In this document: piece after piece, positions 1-5,292 of the stretch
Layout: the number at the start of each line of letters is the position of its first letter
Position numbering within the stretch: position 1 is the first letter of the stretch
Assembly: GCA_023431725.1 (NCBI GenBank)
Contig: JAEYVN010000511.1
Coordinates: forward strand, 1 to 5,474
DNA length: 5,474 nt
Direction of reading: 5' to 3'
DNA from: Pseudomonadota bacterium
GTDB taxonomy: Bacteria > Pseudomonadota > Alphaproteobacteria > Rhizobiales > Xanthobacteraceae
Notes under the pieces: generated by a model
What the model was told of the DNA's origin: nothing
What the model saw: the letters and a program-made list of their open reading frames with translations, nothing else
The model's database searches: none
Made by a program: the position numbers and the translations under genes

Positions 1-1372
1 AGCCCATGGTGGTCTGGCCGATATTGAACGGCTGCAGCGACGCAAAGGTATGGCAGCCGATATCGGCGCTGACATGCAGCGGACCGACTTCGCGCTGCAC
101 GAGCTTCATCGCCGAGAAGATCGGACGCTCCGGGCAGCCGGTACAGAATGACGGCGGGCGGCCCTGCACGTTGGTGCCGAGCGTTTCGAGCGCCGCCGGC
201 AGGCTCTTGTTGGTCTGCGGCGGCTCGTCCGGTGCGAGCAGGTCAGGCCGATACGCGGTGCAGAACTTCTGCAGACCGGCCTTCATCACAGAGCCGGTAT
301 ATTCGCCGGCCATCGGCAGCACCGACTTGCCCTCGACGCGGGTCTGGATGTCCTTGCGGCGCAACATCGTGTTGATCGCCTGCTCGATGAATTCCGGCTG
401 GCCTTCCTCGACCACCAGGATCGCCTTCTTGCCGGCGCAGAATTCCACGAACTCGTCATCGACCAGCGGATAGGTCGCGTTCAAGACATAGAGCGGAATG
501 CGGCTGTTACCGTACACATCGGCCAGCCCCATGATTTCCATGGCGCGCAGCACGCCGTTGTACATGCCGCCCTGCATGACGATGCCGATATCCTTGGCCT
601 CGCCATCGAAGAATTCGTTGATCTTGTTGTCCTTGATGAACTTCACCGCCGCCGGCCAGCGCTGCTCGATCTTTTCGTGCTCGTGCTGATAGGTGAAGGG
701 CGGCAGCGCATAGCGCGTGATGTCGCGCGTCGGATTCTGCAGCGCGTCGAGACGGGAGAATTCGGACCGCTTGTTGTCCTTGGCGATGAAGCTGCCATAG
801 ACGTGGCAGGCGCGGATACGCAGCTGCAGCATCACGGCGGTGTTGCTGACTTCCGAAAGCTGGAAGCCCTTCTCGACCATGTCGACGATGGTCTGCACAT
901 TCGGCCGCGGATCGAGCAGCCACATCTGCGACTTCATCGCAAAGGCATGGCTGCGCTCCTGCATGATGGAGGAGCCTTCGCCGTAATCCTCGCCGACGAT
1001 GATCAGCGCGCCGCCCTTCACACCACCGGACGACAGGTTGGCGAGCGCGTCGGAGGCCACATTGGTTCCGACCGGCGCCTTGAAGGTGCAGGCGCCGCGC
1101 AGTGGATAATTCACCGACACAGCAAGCGAGGCCGCAGCGGCCGCCTCGTTGGCGCTCGATTCGAATCGGACGCCGAGTTCCTCGAGCATCTCGTTGGCAT
1201 CGTTCAGCACGTCGATGAGATGCGAGATCGGAGCGCCCTGATAGCCGGACACATAGGACACGCCGGATTGCAGCAGCGCCTTGGTCACCGCGAGAATGGC
1301 TTCGCCCTTGAATTCCTCGCCGTCGCCGAGCTTGAGCTGTTTGACTTCTTCTTTGAATGACCGCTCAGCCAT
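1..1372 (-). CDS. iorA: Indolepyruvate ferredoxin oxidoreductase-type alpha subunit, N-terminal 457 codons (3' end outside window)
   Basis: This gene encodes the thiamine-diphosphate (TPP) dependent subunit of a cytoplasmic 2-oxoacid:ferredoxin oxidoreductase. The family converts an arylpyruvate plus CoA to aryl-acetyl-CoA, CO2 and reduced ferredoxin. Reading the minus strand from ATG 1372 gives an unbroken frame to the window edge. Residues about 20-200 form a POR-like N-terminal domain, with a substrate/TPP loop GYQGAPISH (43-51) and an SSANEAAAAA segment whose Glu76 is the likely TPP-activating glutamate. A middle domain runs to about 385. The motif FCTGCPERP (409-417, with Cys410 and Cys413) and DIGCHTF (437-443) mark the start of the C-terminal TPP-binding domain. 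Family members are commonly 600-730 residues, or longer when fused, so roughly a third or more is missing here. The ATG is supported by a GGAGAG Shine-Dalgarno. The indolepyruvate label is by family; phenylpyruvate or another 2-oxoacid is equally possible. A beta subunit gene is not visible. Confidence 0.88.
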   Translation of the reverse strand, partial: MAERSFKEEVKQLKLGDGEEFKGEAILAVTKALLQSGVSYVSGYQGAPISHLIDVLNDANEMLEELGVRFESSANEAAAAASLAVSVNYPLRGACTFKAPVGTNVASDALANLSSGGVKGGALIIVGEDYGEGSSIMQERSHAFAMKSQMWLLDPRPNVQTIVDMVEKGFQLSEVSNTAVMLQLRIRACHVYGSFIAKDNKRSEFSRLDALQNPTRDITRYALPPFTYQHEHEKIEQRWPAAVKFIKDNKINEFFDGEAKDIGIVMQGGMYNGVLRAMEIMGLADVYGNSRIPLYVLNATYPLVDDEFVEFCAGKKAILVVEEGQPEFIEQAINTMLRRKDIQTRVEGKSVLPMAGEYTGSVMKAGLQKFCTAYRPDLLAPDEPPQTNKSLPAALETLGTNVQGRPPSFCTGCPERPIFSAMKLVQREVGPLHVSADIGCHTFASLQPFNIGQTTMG

Positions 1373-1376
1373 CACG

Positions 1377-1382
1377 CTCTCC
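1377..1382 (-). promoter_or_regulatory. Ribosome binding site of the iorA-type gene
   Basis: GGAGAG on the minus strand lies 4 bases before ATG 1372 (6 bases counted from the GGAG core). It fixes the start codon of the oxidoreductase subunit. Confidence 0.75.
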
Positions 1383-1443
1383 AGATTGGCCGGAATGTTG
1401 CATCTGCCGCCGACAGGGGCTTTAACCCATGATACCGCGGGGA

Positions 1444-1467
1444 AATTATATTCAAAAGAATATAATT
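1444..1467. promoter_or_regulatory. Candidate operator, copy 1: 10-bp perfect inverted repeat
   Basis: Arms AATTATATTC (1444-1453) and GAATATAATT (1458-1467) are perfect reverse complements around an AAAA spacer. Bases 1447-1466 match 19 of 20 positions with 2587-2606 upstream of the second binding protein, while the flanking bases differ. A symmetric AT-rich site overlapping possible -10 hexamers is typical of a repressor dimer site (MarR, GntR or similar families). Which regulator binds is unknown, since no regulator gene is in the window. The centre is about 43 bases before ATG 1499 and about 83 bases from the divergent ATG 1372, so it could serve both genes. Confidence 0.72.
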
Positions 1468-1486
1468 CGAAACCGCAAAGGCAAAC

Positions 1487-1491
1487 AGGGA
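1487..1491 (+). promoter_or_regulatory. Ribosome binding site of the first binding protein
   Basis: AGGGA lies 7 bases before ATG 1499 and supports that start. Confidence 0.65.
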
Positions 1492-1498
1492 TTACGGT

Positions 1499-2464
1499 AT
1501 GCGTTTGAGTTCAATATTGGCACTGTCCGCTTCTATTTTGTGCAGCGCATCATTTGCGTCGGCACAGGAAGTCACCTTGCGGGCGGTGTCATCCTTCAAC
1601 GAAGGAAGCCAGATTTCCGCACCCTTCGAGCGCTTCGTCGAGAAGGTCAACAAGGACGGCAAGGGCGTCATTCAGATCAATTATATCGGCGGTCCGCGCG
1701 CCATGCCGCCTTTCGAGGTTGGCAATGCCGTGCGCTCGAAAGTGGTCGATATCGCCAATGTCGCGGCGGCATTCTACACCAACCTGATGCCGGAAGCCGA
1801 CGCCATCAAGTTGATGAACAAGCCGGTGGCCGAACAGCGGAAGAATGGAACCTGGGACCTTCTGAGCGACGTGCACCGGCAGAAGCTGAACTCGCACTAT
1901 CTGGCGCGCCTGTTCGTCTCCGTGCCTTACCACCTCTACCTGAACAAAAAGGTCGATAAACTCGACTTCTCGGGGATGAAGGTCCGCGTCACGCCGGTTT
2001 ATCGCGACCTGGTTCAGTCATTCAAAGGCACGCCGATTACAACCCCTCCGGGTGAAGTCTACACGGCACTCGAACGCGGTGTGGTTGACGGCTATGGCTG
2101 GCCGATCCTGGGCATCTTCGATCTCGGCTGGGAAAAGGTGACCAAATTCCGGATGGATCCCGGTTTCTACAGTGTCGATGTCGGCTTGCTGGTCAATCAG
2201 GACACCTGGAAGAGCCTGAATGATGCGCAGCGCAAGGTGCTGACGGATGCAGCCCTGTGGATTGAAGCGCAGGACGCCGCTGAAAGTGCCGAACTGGTCA
2301 AGGCCGAGACGGAGCGCCAGACCAAGGCCGGCGTACAGCCGATCGATCTCGGGCCGGCCCTCTCGCAGGAACTGGTGAAAAAGGCGAACGACCTCGCCTG
2401 GGATGCCGTTATCGCCCGCTCGCCGGAATTCGGCAAAAAACTGCGCGCCCTGCACGGGAATTGA
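1499..2464 (+). CDS. TRAP transporter solute-binding protein, DctP family (paralogue 1 of 3)
   Basis: A 321-residue periplasmic binding protein that captures an organic anion and delivers it to the DctQM membrane pair. Residues 1-22 are a Sec signal peptide (MRLSS, hydrophobic core, cleavage at ASA|QEV). The mature 299 residues fit the DctP family length. Family hallmarks are FEVGNAVRSKVVDIANV near 72-88, the carboxylate-binding arginine in KVRVTP (Arg163), and PGEVYTALERGVVDGYGWP (184-202), the usual E-Y-AL-G-DG signature. The mature protein has no cysteine. It is about 78% identical to paralogue 2 by hand alignment and is the most divergent of the three: it has SAPFERF where the others have SKNFERF, TWDLLSDVHRQ where they have TWAY(I/V)NELHNQ, and QSFKGT where they have QALGGT. 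It is preceded by operator copy 1 and followed by hairpins, so it may be transcribed alone. The ligand cannot be read from sequence; aromatic or 2-oxo acids are suggested by the neighbouring oxidoreductase. Confidence 0.92.
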   Translation: MRLSSILALSASILCSASFASAQEVTLRAVSSFNEGSQISAPFERFVEKVNKDGKGVIQINYIGGPRAMPPFEVGNAVRSKVVDIANVAAAFYTNLMPEADAIKLMNKPVAEQRKNGTWDLLSDVHRQKLNSHYLARLFVSVPYHLYLNKKVDKLDFSGMKVRVTPVYRDLVQSFKGTPITTPPGEVYTALERGVVDGYGWPILGIFDLGWEKVTKFRMDPGFYSVDVGLLVNQDTWKSLNDAQRKVLTDAALWIEAQDAAESAELVKAETERQTKAGVQPIDLGPALSQELVKKANDLAWDAVIARSPEFGKKLRALHGN

Positions 2465-2466
2465 TC

Positions 2467-2510
2467 AAAAAATCCCGTCAGGCGGCCTGCTGAGGGCGAC
2501 CTGACGGCCT
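2467..2510. terminator. Likely terminator downstream of the first binding protein
   Basis: CCGTCAGG (2475-2482) pairs with CCTGACGG (2500-2507). Within the 17-base loop, GCC (2485-2487) can pair with GGC (2495-2497). A run of six A (2467-2472) precedes the stem and CCTTT follows it, so termination may work in either direction. The T-run is weak. It begins directly after the stop codon at 2464. Confidence 0.55.
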
Positions 2511-2518
2511 TTCCCGAC

Positions 2519-2549
2519 GCGGCTGCGATGCTTCCGACCTCGCAGCCGC
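2519..2549. repeat. Second inverted repeat in the intergenic region, 10-bp perfect stem
   Basis: GCGGCTGCGA (2519-2528) and TCGCAGCCGC (2540-2549) are perfect complements with an 11-base loop. No T-tract follows. It sits 11 bases after the preceding hairpin and 11 bases before the candidate -35 of the next gene. It may be an auxiliary terminator, an mRNA 3'-end stabiliser or a protein site; sequence alone does not decide. Confidence 0.6.
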
Positions 2550-2560
2550 AGCCCATCAAA

Positions 2561-2592
2561 TTGACTTCCCAAGACCAAGCCGGGACTATATT
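2561..2592 (+). promoter_or_regulatory. Candidate promoter of the second binding protein
   Basis: TTGACT (2561-2566) is a good -35 match. TATATT (2587-2592) lies 20 bases downstream, longer than the optimal 17, and overlaps the left operator arm. A perfect TATAAT at 2601-2606 is the alternative -10 but has no good -35. The same 20-base layout recurs before the first binding protein, which supports a common promoter design. Confidence 0.4.
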
Positions 2593-2606
2593 CGAAAGAA
2601 TATAAT
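2587..2606. promoter_or_regulatory. Candidate operator, copy 2: AT-rich inverted repeat
   Basis: TATATTC (2587-2593) and GAATATA (2598-2604) are perfect complements around GAAA. The 20-base element differs from copy 1 (1447-1466) only at the first spacer base (G for A). Its end is 26 bases before ATG 2633. Conservation of the palindrome while the flanks have diverged argues for selection as a regulator site. Confidence 0.72.
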
Positions 2607-2619
2607 GCAAGTGCCATCT

Positions 2620-2625
2620 GGGAGG
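2620..2625 (+). promoter_or_regulatory. Ribosome binding site of the second binding protein
   Basis: GGGAGG lies 7 bases before ATG 2633. It is a strong Shine-Dalgarno and fixes this start. Confidence 0.75.
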
Positions 2626-2632
2626 TTAAGCG

Positions 2633-3601
2633 ATGGACCGCAGGTTAATGCCGTTTGTTTCTGCACTTGTGCTGGCCGGCACGATGACGTTGGCCAATGC
2701 GCAGGAAGTCACCTTGCGTGCGGTGACCTCGTTTGCCGAAGGAACGCAATTCTCCAAGAATTTCGAACGCTTCATCGAGAAGGTGAACAAGGATGGCAAG
2801 GGCGTCATCCAGATTAACTACATCGGCGGACCGCGCGCGATCCCGCCCTTCGAAGTCGGCAATGCCGTGCGCTCGAAGGTCGTCGACATCGCCAATGTCA
2901 CCGGCGCTTTCTACACCAACCTGATGCCGGAAGCGGACTCCTTCAAACTGATCAACACGCCGACCGCCGAACAGCGCAAGAACGGCACGTGGGCTTACAT
3001 CAACGAACTGCACAATCAGAAGCTCAATTCCTATTATCTCGCGCGCCAGTTCGTTTCCGTGCCGTTCCACATCTATCTCAACAAGAAGATCGACAAGCCT
3101 GACTTTTCCGGTCTGAAGATCCGTGTGACGCCAGTCTATCGCGATGTCGTGCAGGCACTCGGCGGCACACCGATCACAACCCCTCCCGGTGAAGTCTATA
3201 CGGCGCTCGAGCGCGGCGTTGCCGACGGCTATGGCTGGCCGGTTCTCGGCATCTTCGATCTCGGCTGGGAAAAGGTGACCAAATTCCGCATGGAGCCCGC
3301 GTTCTACAGCGTCGAGGTGAACGTGCTGGTCAACCAGGACACCTGGAAGAGCCTGAATGACGCGCAGCGCAAGGTGCTGAGCGATGCGGCAGCATGGCTC
3401 GAGGGCCTTGATGCAACGGAAAGCCTCGAGCTGGTGAAGGCCGAGCGTGAGCGTCAGGCCAAGGCCGGCATCCAGGAGATCAAGTTCGACGACGCAACAT
3501 CAAAAGCTTTCCTGAAGAAAGCCAACGACGTCGCCTGGGACTCGGTCATCGCCAAGGCACCGGAAACCGGCAAGAAGCTCCGCGCGCTGGCGGGGAACTA
3601 A
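2633..3601 (+). CDS. TRAP transporter solute-binding protein, DctP family (paralogue 2 of 3)
   Basis: A 322-residue periplasmic binding protein for a TRAP importer. Residues 1-23 form a signal peptide (MDRR, hydrophobic core, cleavage at ANA|QEV). The mature part aligns without gaps to paralogue 1 (about 78% identical) and with one gap to paralogue 3 (about 81%). The DctP signature is intact: FEVGNAVRSKVVDIANV, the ligand-carboxylate arginine in KIRVTP (Arg164), and PGEVYTALERGVADGYGWP (185-203), with Ala where the other copies have Val. Pocket-side segments RVTPVYRD and GTPITTPPGE match paralogue 1, whereas the N-terminal TQFSKNFERF and the C-terminal KKANDVAW...PETGKKLRALAGN match paralogue 3, so it looks intermediate between them. 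It has its own operator copy, a strong Shine-Dalgarno and a downstream hairpin, so it can be an independent transcription unit. The substrate is unknown. Confidence 0.92.
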   Translation: MDRRLMPFVSALVLAGTMTLANAQEVTLRAVTSFAEGTQFSKNFERFIEKVNKDGKGVIQINYIGGPRAIPPFEVGNAVRSKVVDIANVTGAFYTNLMPEADSFKLINTPTAEQRKNGTWAYINELHNQKLNSYYLARQFVSVPFHIYLNKKIDKPDFSGLKIRVTPVYRDVVQALGGTPITTPPGEVYTALERGVADGYGWPVLGIFDLGWEKVTKFRMEPAFYSVEVNVLVNQDTWKSLNDAQRKVLSDAAAWLEGLDATESLELVKAERERQAKAGIQEIKFDDATSKAFLKKANDVAWDSVIAKAPETGKKLRALAGN

Positions 3602-3616
3602 CCCAACGTCACGCAT

Positions 3617-3651
3617 CATGCTCGACCACATGTCGCGTGTGGTCGAGCATG
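3617..3651. terminator. Strong hairpin after the second binding protein, probable terminator or processing site
   Basis: A perfect 14-bp stem: CATGCTCGACCACA (3617-3630) with TGTGGTCGAGCATG (3638-3651), 7-base loop. It starts 15 bases after the stop codon. No T-run follows immediately; TCTTTT appears only at 3665-3670. It could stop transcription, or stabilise the upstream mRNA while letting some transcription through to the third binding protein. Confidence 0.6.
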
Positions 3652-3658
3652 TCCATCG

Positions 3659-3691
3659 AACAAGTCTTTTAAACAAGTCTCCGAGCAAGTC
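3659..3691 (+). repeat. Short direct repeats of CAAGTC between binding proteins 2 and 3
   Basis: AACAAGTCT occurs at 3659-3667 and 3672-3680, and a third partial copy, CAAGTC, at 3686-3691. The starts of CAAGTC are spaced 13 and 12 bases apart. They lie between the hairpin and the third binding-protein gene, where a promoter would be expected. They may be a site bound on one DNA face or a chance simple duplication. Confidence 0.4.
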
Positions 3692-3737
3692 GCAGACCGC
3701 CCGCGCAGCCAGTCAAAGGCATGAGCCGGTCGATCTC

Positions 3738-3743
3738 AGGAAG
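3738..3743 (+). promoter_or_regulatory. Ribosome binding site that decides the start of the third binding protein
   Basis: AGGAAG lies 7 bases before ATG 3751. The in-frame upstream ATG at 3721 has only AAAGG immediately abutting it, which is too close. Starting at 3751 also gives a normal signal peptide and the same 321-residue length as paralogue 1. Confidence 0.68.
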
Positions 3744-3750
3744 TCAGTGC

Positions 3751-4716
3751 ATGTCATCTATTCGCTATAGCCTCGTCGCAGCAGCCATGCTTGTGGCAGC
3801 AACGTCTTATGTGAGCGCGCAAGAGGTTACGTTACGCGCCGTATCGGCCTTCCCGGAAGGAACCGCCTTTTCGAAAAACTTCGAGCGATTCATCGAGAAG
3901 GTGAACAAGGACGGCAAGGGCACAGTTCAGATCAATTATATCGGCGGCCCGCGCGCCGTCCCCTCGTTCGAGGTCGGCAATGCGGTCCGATCCAAGGTGG
4001 TGGATATCGCCAATGTCGCCGGCGCTTATTACACCAACCTGATGCCGGAAGCCGATGCGCTCAAGCTGCTCAACAAGCCGGCCGCCGAGCAGCGCAAGAA
4101 CGGCACCTGGGCGTATGTCAACGAACTGCATAACCAGAAGCTCAATTCCTATTATCTCGCGCGCCAGTTCTCGACGGTGCCCTTCTACTTGTATCTCAAC
4201 AAGAAGATCGACAAACTCGACCTGACCGGCCTGAAAATTCGTTCGACCCCGCTCTATCGCGACGTCGTTCAGGCGCTCGGCGGTACCGGGGTGACCACCG
4301 CTCCGGGAGAAATCTATACCGCGCTCGAACGTGGCGTCGTTGACGGCTATGGCTGGCCCGCGGTCGGCATCTTCGATCTCGGCTGGGAAAAAGTGACCAA
4401 GCACCGGATCGAGCCGCCGTTCTACAGCGTGGAAGTCAACGTTCTGGTCAACAACGATGTGTGGAAAGGCCTGACGGAACCGCAACGCAAGGTCCTCATG
4501 GATGCTGCGCTGTGGCTGGAAAGCCTTGATGAAGAGGACACGGCGCTGGTTAAGGCCGAGCGCGAGCGGCAGACCAAGGCTGGCATCCAGACGGTGGAAT
4601 TCGATGCCGCGACATCGCAGGAGTTCCTGAAGAAGGCAAACGACGTCGCCTGGCAATCGGTCATTGCCAAGGCTCCAGAAACCGGCAAGAAGCTCCGCGC
4701 ACTGGCGGGGAATTGA
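3751..4716 (+). CDS. TRAP transporter solute-binding protein, DctP family (paralogue 3 of 3)
   Basis: A 321-residue periplasmic binding protein when started at ATG 3751; an in-frame ATG at 3721 would add 10 residues before a normal signal peptide and is disfavoured. Residues 1-23 (MSSIRYSLV..., cleavage at VSA|QEV) are exported by Sec. The mature 298 residues carry FEVGNAVRSKVVDIANV, the carboxylate-binding arginine in KIRSTP (Arg164) and PGEIYTALERGVVDGYGWP. Compared with the other copies, residues around the pocket change: RVTPVYRD becomes RSTPLYRD, TPITTPPGEV becomes TGVTTAPGEI, KFRM becomes KHRI, and one residue is deleted in the LDEEDTALVK region. This suggests altered ligand preference. 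It has no copy of the palindromic operator. It is 59 bases from dctQ and so is probably the partner encoded with the permease genes, while copies 1 and 2 would be additional receptors for the same channel. Confidence 0.91.
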   Translation: MSSIRYSLVAAAMLVAATSYVSAQEVTLRAVSAFPEGTAFSKNFERFIEKVNKDGKGTVQINYIGGPRAVPSFEVGNAVRSKVVDIANVAGAYYTNLMPEADALKLLNKPAAEQRKNGTWAYVNELHNQKLNSYYLARQFSTVPFYLYLNKKIDKLDLTGLKIRSTPLYRDVVQALGGTGVTTAPGEIYTALERGVVDGYGWPAVGIFDLGWEKVTKHRIEPPFYSVEVNVLVNNDVWKGLTEPQRKVLMDAALWLESLDEEDTALVKAERERQTKAGIQTVEFDAATSQEFLKKANDVAWQSVIAKAPETGKKLRALAGN

Positions 4717-4726
4717 TATCACTCAG

Positions 4727-4753
4727 GGACGCCGGGTGGGGAACCCGGCGTCC
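4727..4753. repeat. GC-rich hairpin between the third binding protein and dctQ
   Basis: An 11-bp perfect stem: GGACGCCGGGT (4727-4737) with ACCCGGCGTCC (4743-4753), loop GGGGA. It lies 10 bases after the stop codon and no T-run follows, so full termination is unlikely. In transporter operons such hairpins commonly protect the upstream binding-protein mRNA and reduce expression of the membrane subunits; that role is inferred here. Confidence 0.65.
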
Positions 4754-4775
4754 TCCAACATGAACGAAACGGGAC

Positions 4776-5288
4776 GTGCAAAAACTCTCTGATCTCTTCG
4801 GGCGGCTTCTCGATGCAATGGCAGGAGCCGCCGCCTTGCTGCTGCTGGCGATGGTGATCATCGTCACCGCCGACATCCTCTTGCGCAACCTGTTCGTTTC
4901 CGGCTTCGTCTGGGCCAACGAAGTCTCCGAATACGCCCTTTATCTCATCACCATGCTCACGGCGCCCTGGCTTCTGCGGCGCGGCCAGCATATCCGGCTC
5001 GATCTCGTCCTGACCGCCGTGCCGCGCAAAGCCGCCTGGGTGATCGAGGCCATCGGTGACGTTTTCGGCTTTTTCGTCTGTGTCGTCATGCTTTGGTATT
5101 CCTGGCTGATGACCTACGAGGCATGGCGCCTCGGTTCGATCACCATCAAGAATCTGATCTTTCCGGAATGGTGGATGCTGGCACCCCTGCCGGCCTGCTT
5201 CCTGCTCCTTGCGATCGAGTTCATCTTCCGCTTCCGCCGCCTGATCAACAGCCGTGACCGGCGCGAGGAGGCGACTTCGGTCGCGTGA
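4776..5288 (+). CDS. TRAP transporter small permease subunit, DctQ family
   Basis: A 170-residue inner-membrane protein that forms the small subunit of the TRAP permease and braces the large DctM subunit. Four hydrophobic segments are visible: about 15-36, 50-67 (SEYALYLITMLTAPWLL), 86-111 and 130-150. Typical DctQ features are NEVSEY (48-53) before helix 2 and RRGQHIRLDLVL (68-79) after it, the conserved G-x-H-I-x-x-D region. The C-terminus is charged (RFRRLINSRDRREE) and presumably cytoplasmic. The start is GTG 4776, the only usable start between the in-frame stop at 4761 and Met15 (4818), which would cut into helix 1. The Shine-Dalgarno is poor (GGGA directly adjacent), which fits lower expression than the binding proteins. 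It ends 4 bases before the dctM-type gene. Confidence 0.9.
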   Translation: MQKLSDLFGRLLDAMAGAAALLLLAMVIIVTADILLRNLFVSGFVWANEVSEYALYLITMLTAPWLLRRGQHIRLDLVLTAVPRKAAWVIEAIGDVFGFFVCVVMLWYSWLMTYEAWRLGSITIKNLIFPEWWMLAPLPACFLLLAIEFIFRFRRLINSRDRREEATSVA

Positions 5289-5292
5289 CACG

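Larger units (their letters stand above)
1373..1498. promoter_or_regulatory. Divergent intergenic control region between the oxidoreductase and TRAP genes
   Basis: These 126 bases separate two divergent start codons and must hold promoters for both directions unless iorA is read from elsewhere. The only conspicuous element is the palindrome at 1444-1467. For the rightward gene a TTTAAC at 1421-1426 sits 20 bases upstream of TATATT (1447-1452), the same geometry as TTGACT/TATATT before the second binding protein. Alternatively the perfect TATAAT at 1461-1466 is the -10 box, with no good -35 partner. No leftward promoter is obvious. The positions are inferred, not proven. Confidence 0.5.
1499..4716 (+). 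repeat. Tandem array of three paralogous binding-protein genes
   Basis: Three head-to-tail copies of about 966 bases each are separated by 168 and 149 bases of unrelated intergenic sequence. Long perfect blocks persist between copies: 41 bases at 2111-2151 = 3248-3288 and 26 bases at 2198-2223 = 3335-3360 (copies 1 and 2), and 36 bases at 3017-3052 = 4135-4170 (copies 2 and 3). The signal peptides and spacers are not conserved, while the mature proteins are about 75-81% identical, so the array arose by old duplications with all copies kept intact. Confidence 0.85.

Noticed and set aside
677..1360. Plus-strand open frame of 227 residues across the oxidoreductase gene
   Set aside because: The minus strand encodes a coherent IorA-type protein with CTGCPERP and TPP motifs throughout this stretch. 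The plus frame is low-complexity in histidine, arginine and glycine, and looks like reverse-strand translation.
1538..1546. Possible lipobox at Cys15 of receptor 1
   Set aside because: The residues before the cysteine are S-I-L, and Leu at -1 does not fit a lipobox. A standard signal-peptidase I site, ASA|QEV, follows a few residues later and is shared with the paralogues.
2605..2817. ATG inside operator copy 2 opening a 70-codon frame
   Set aside because: It lacks a Shine-Dalgarno and runs out of frame into receptor 2, whose ATG 2633 has a strong GGGAGG site.
3721..3750. Upstream in-frame ATG (3721) as start of receptor 3
   Set aside because: There is no properly spaced Shine-Dalgarno, and it would put 10 extra residues ahead of a normal signal peptide. 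ATG 3751 has AGGAAG at a 7-base spacing and matches paralogue length.
1499..4716. Receptors as TctC/Bug-type proteins of a tripartite tricarboxylate transporter
   Set aside because: The K-x-R...EVYTALERGVVDG signature is of the DctP type, and the downstream permeases are DctQ (170 residues, four helices) and DctM (GVPVAL motif), not TctB and TctA.
3832..4722. Long antisense open frame of 296 residues opposite receptor 3
   Set aside because: It is a shadow of the GC-rich coding strand. The sense frame has a signal peptide, a Shine-Dalgarno and clear DctP homology, and the antisense product has no recognisable motif.
4760..4792. Mini-ORF MNETGRAKTL overlapping the dctQ start
   Set aside because: Ten codons, no Shine-Dalgarno, and out of frame with dctQ. 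It could be a leader peptide, but nothing in the sequence supports translation.
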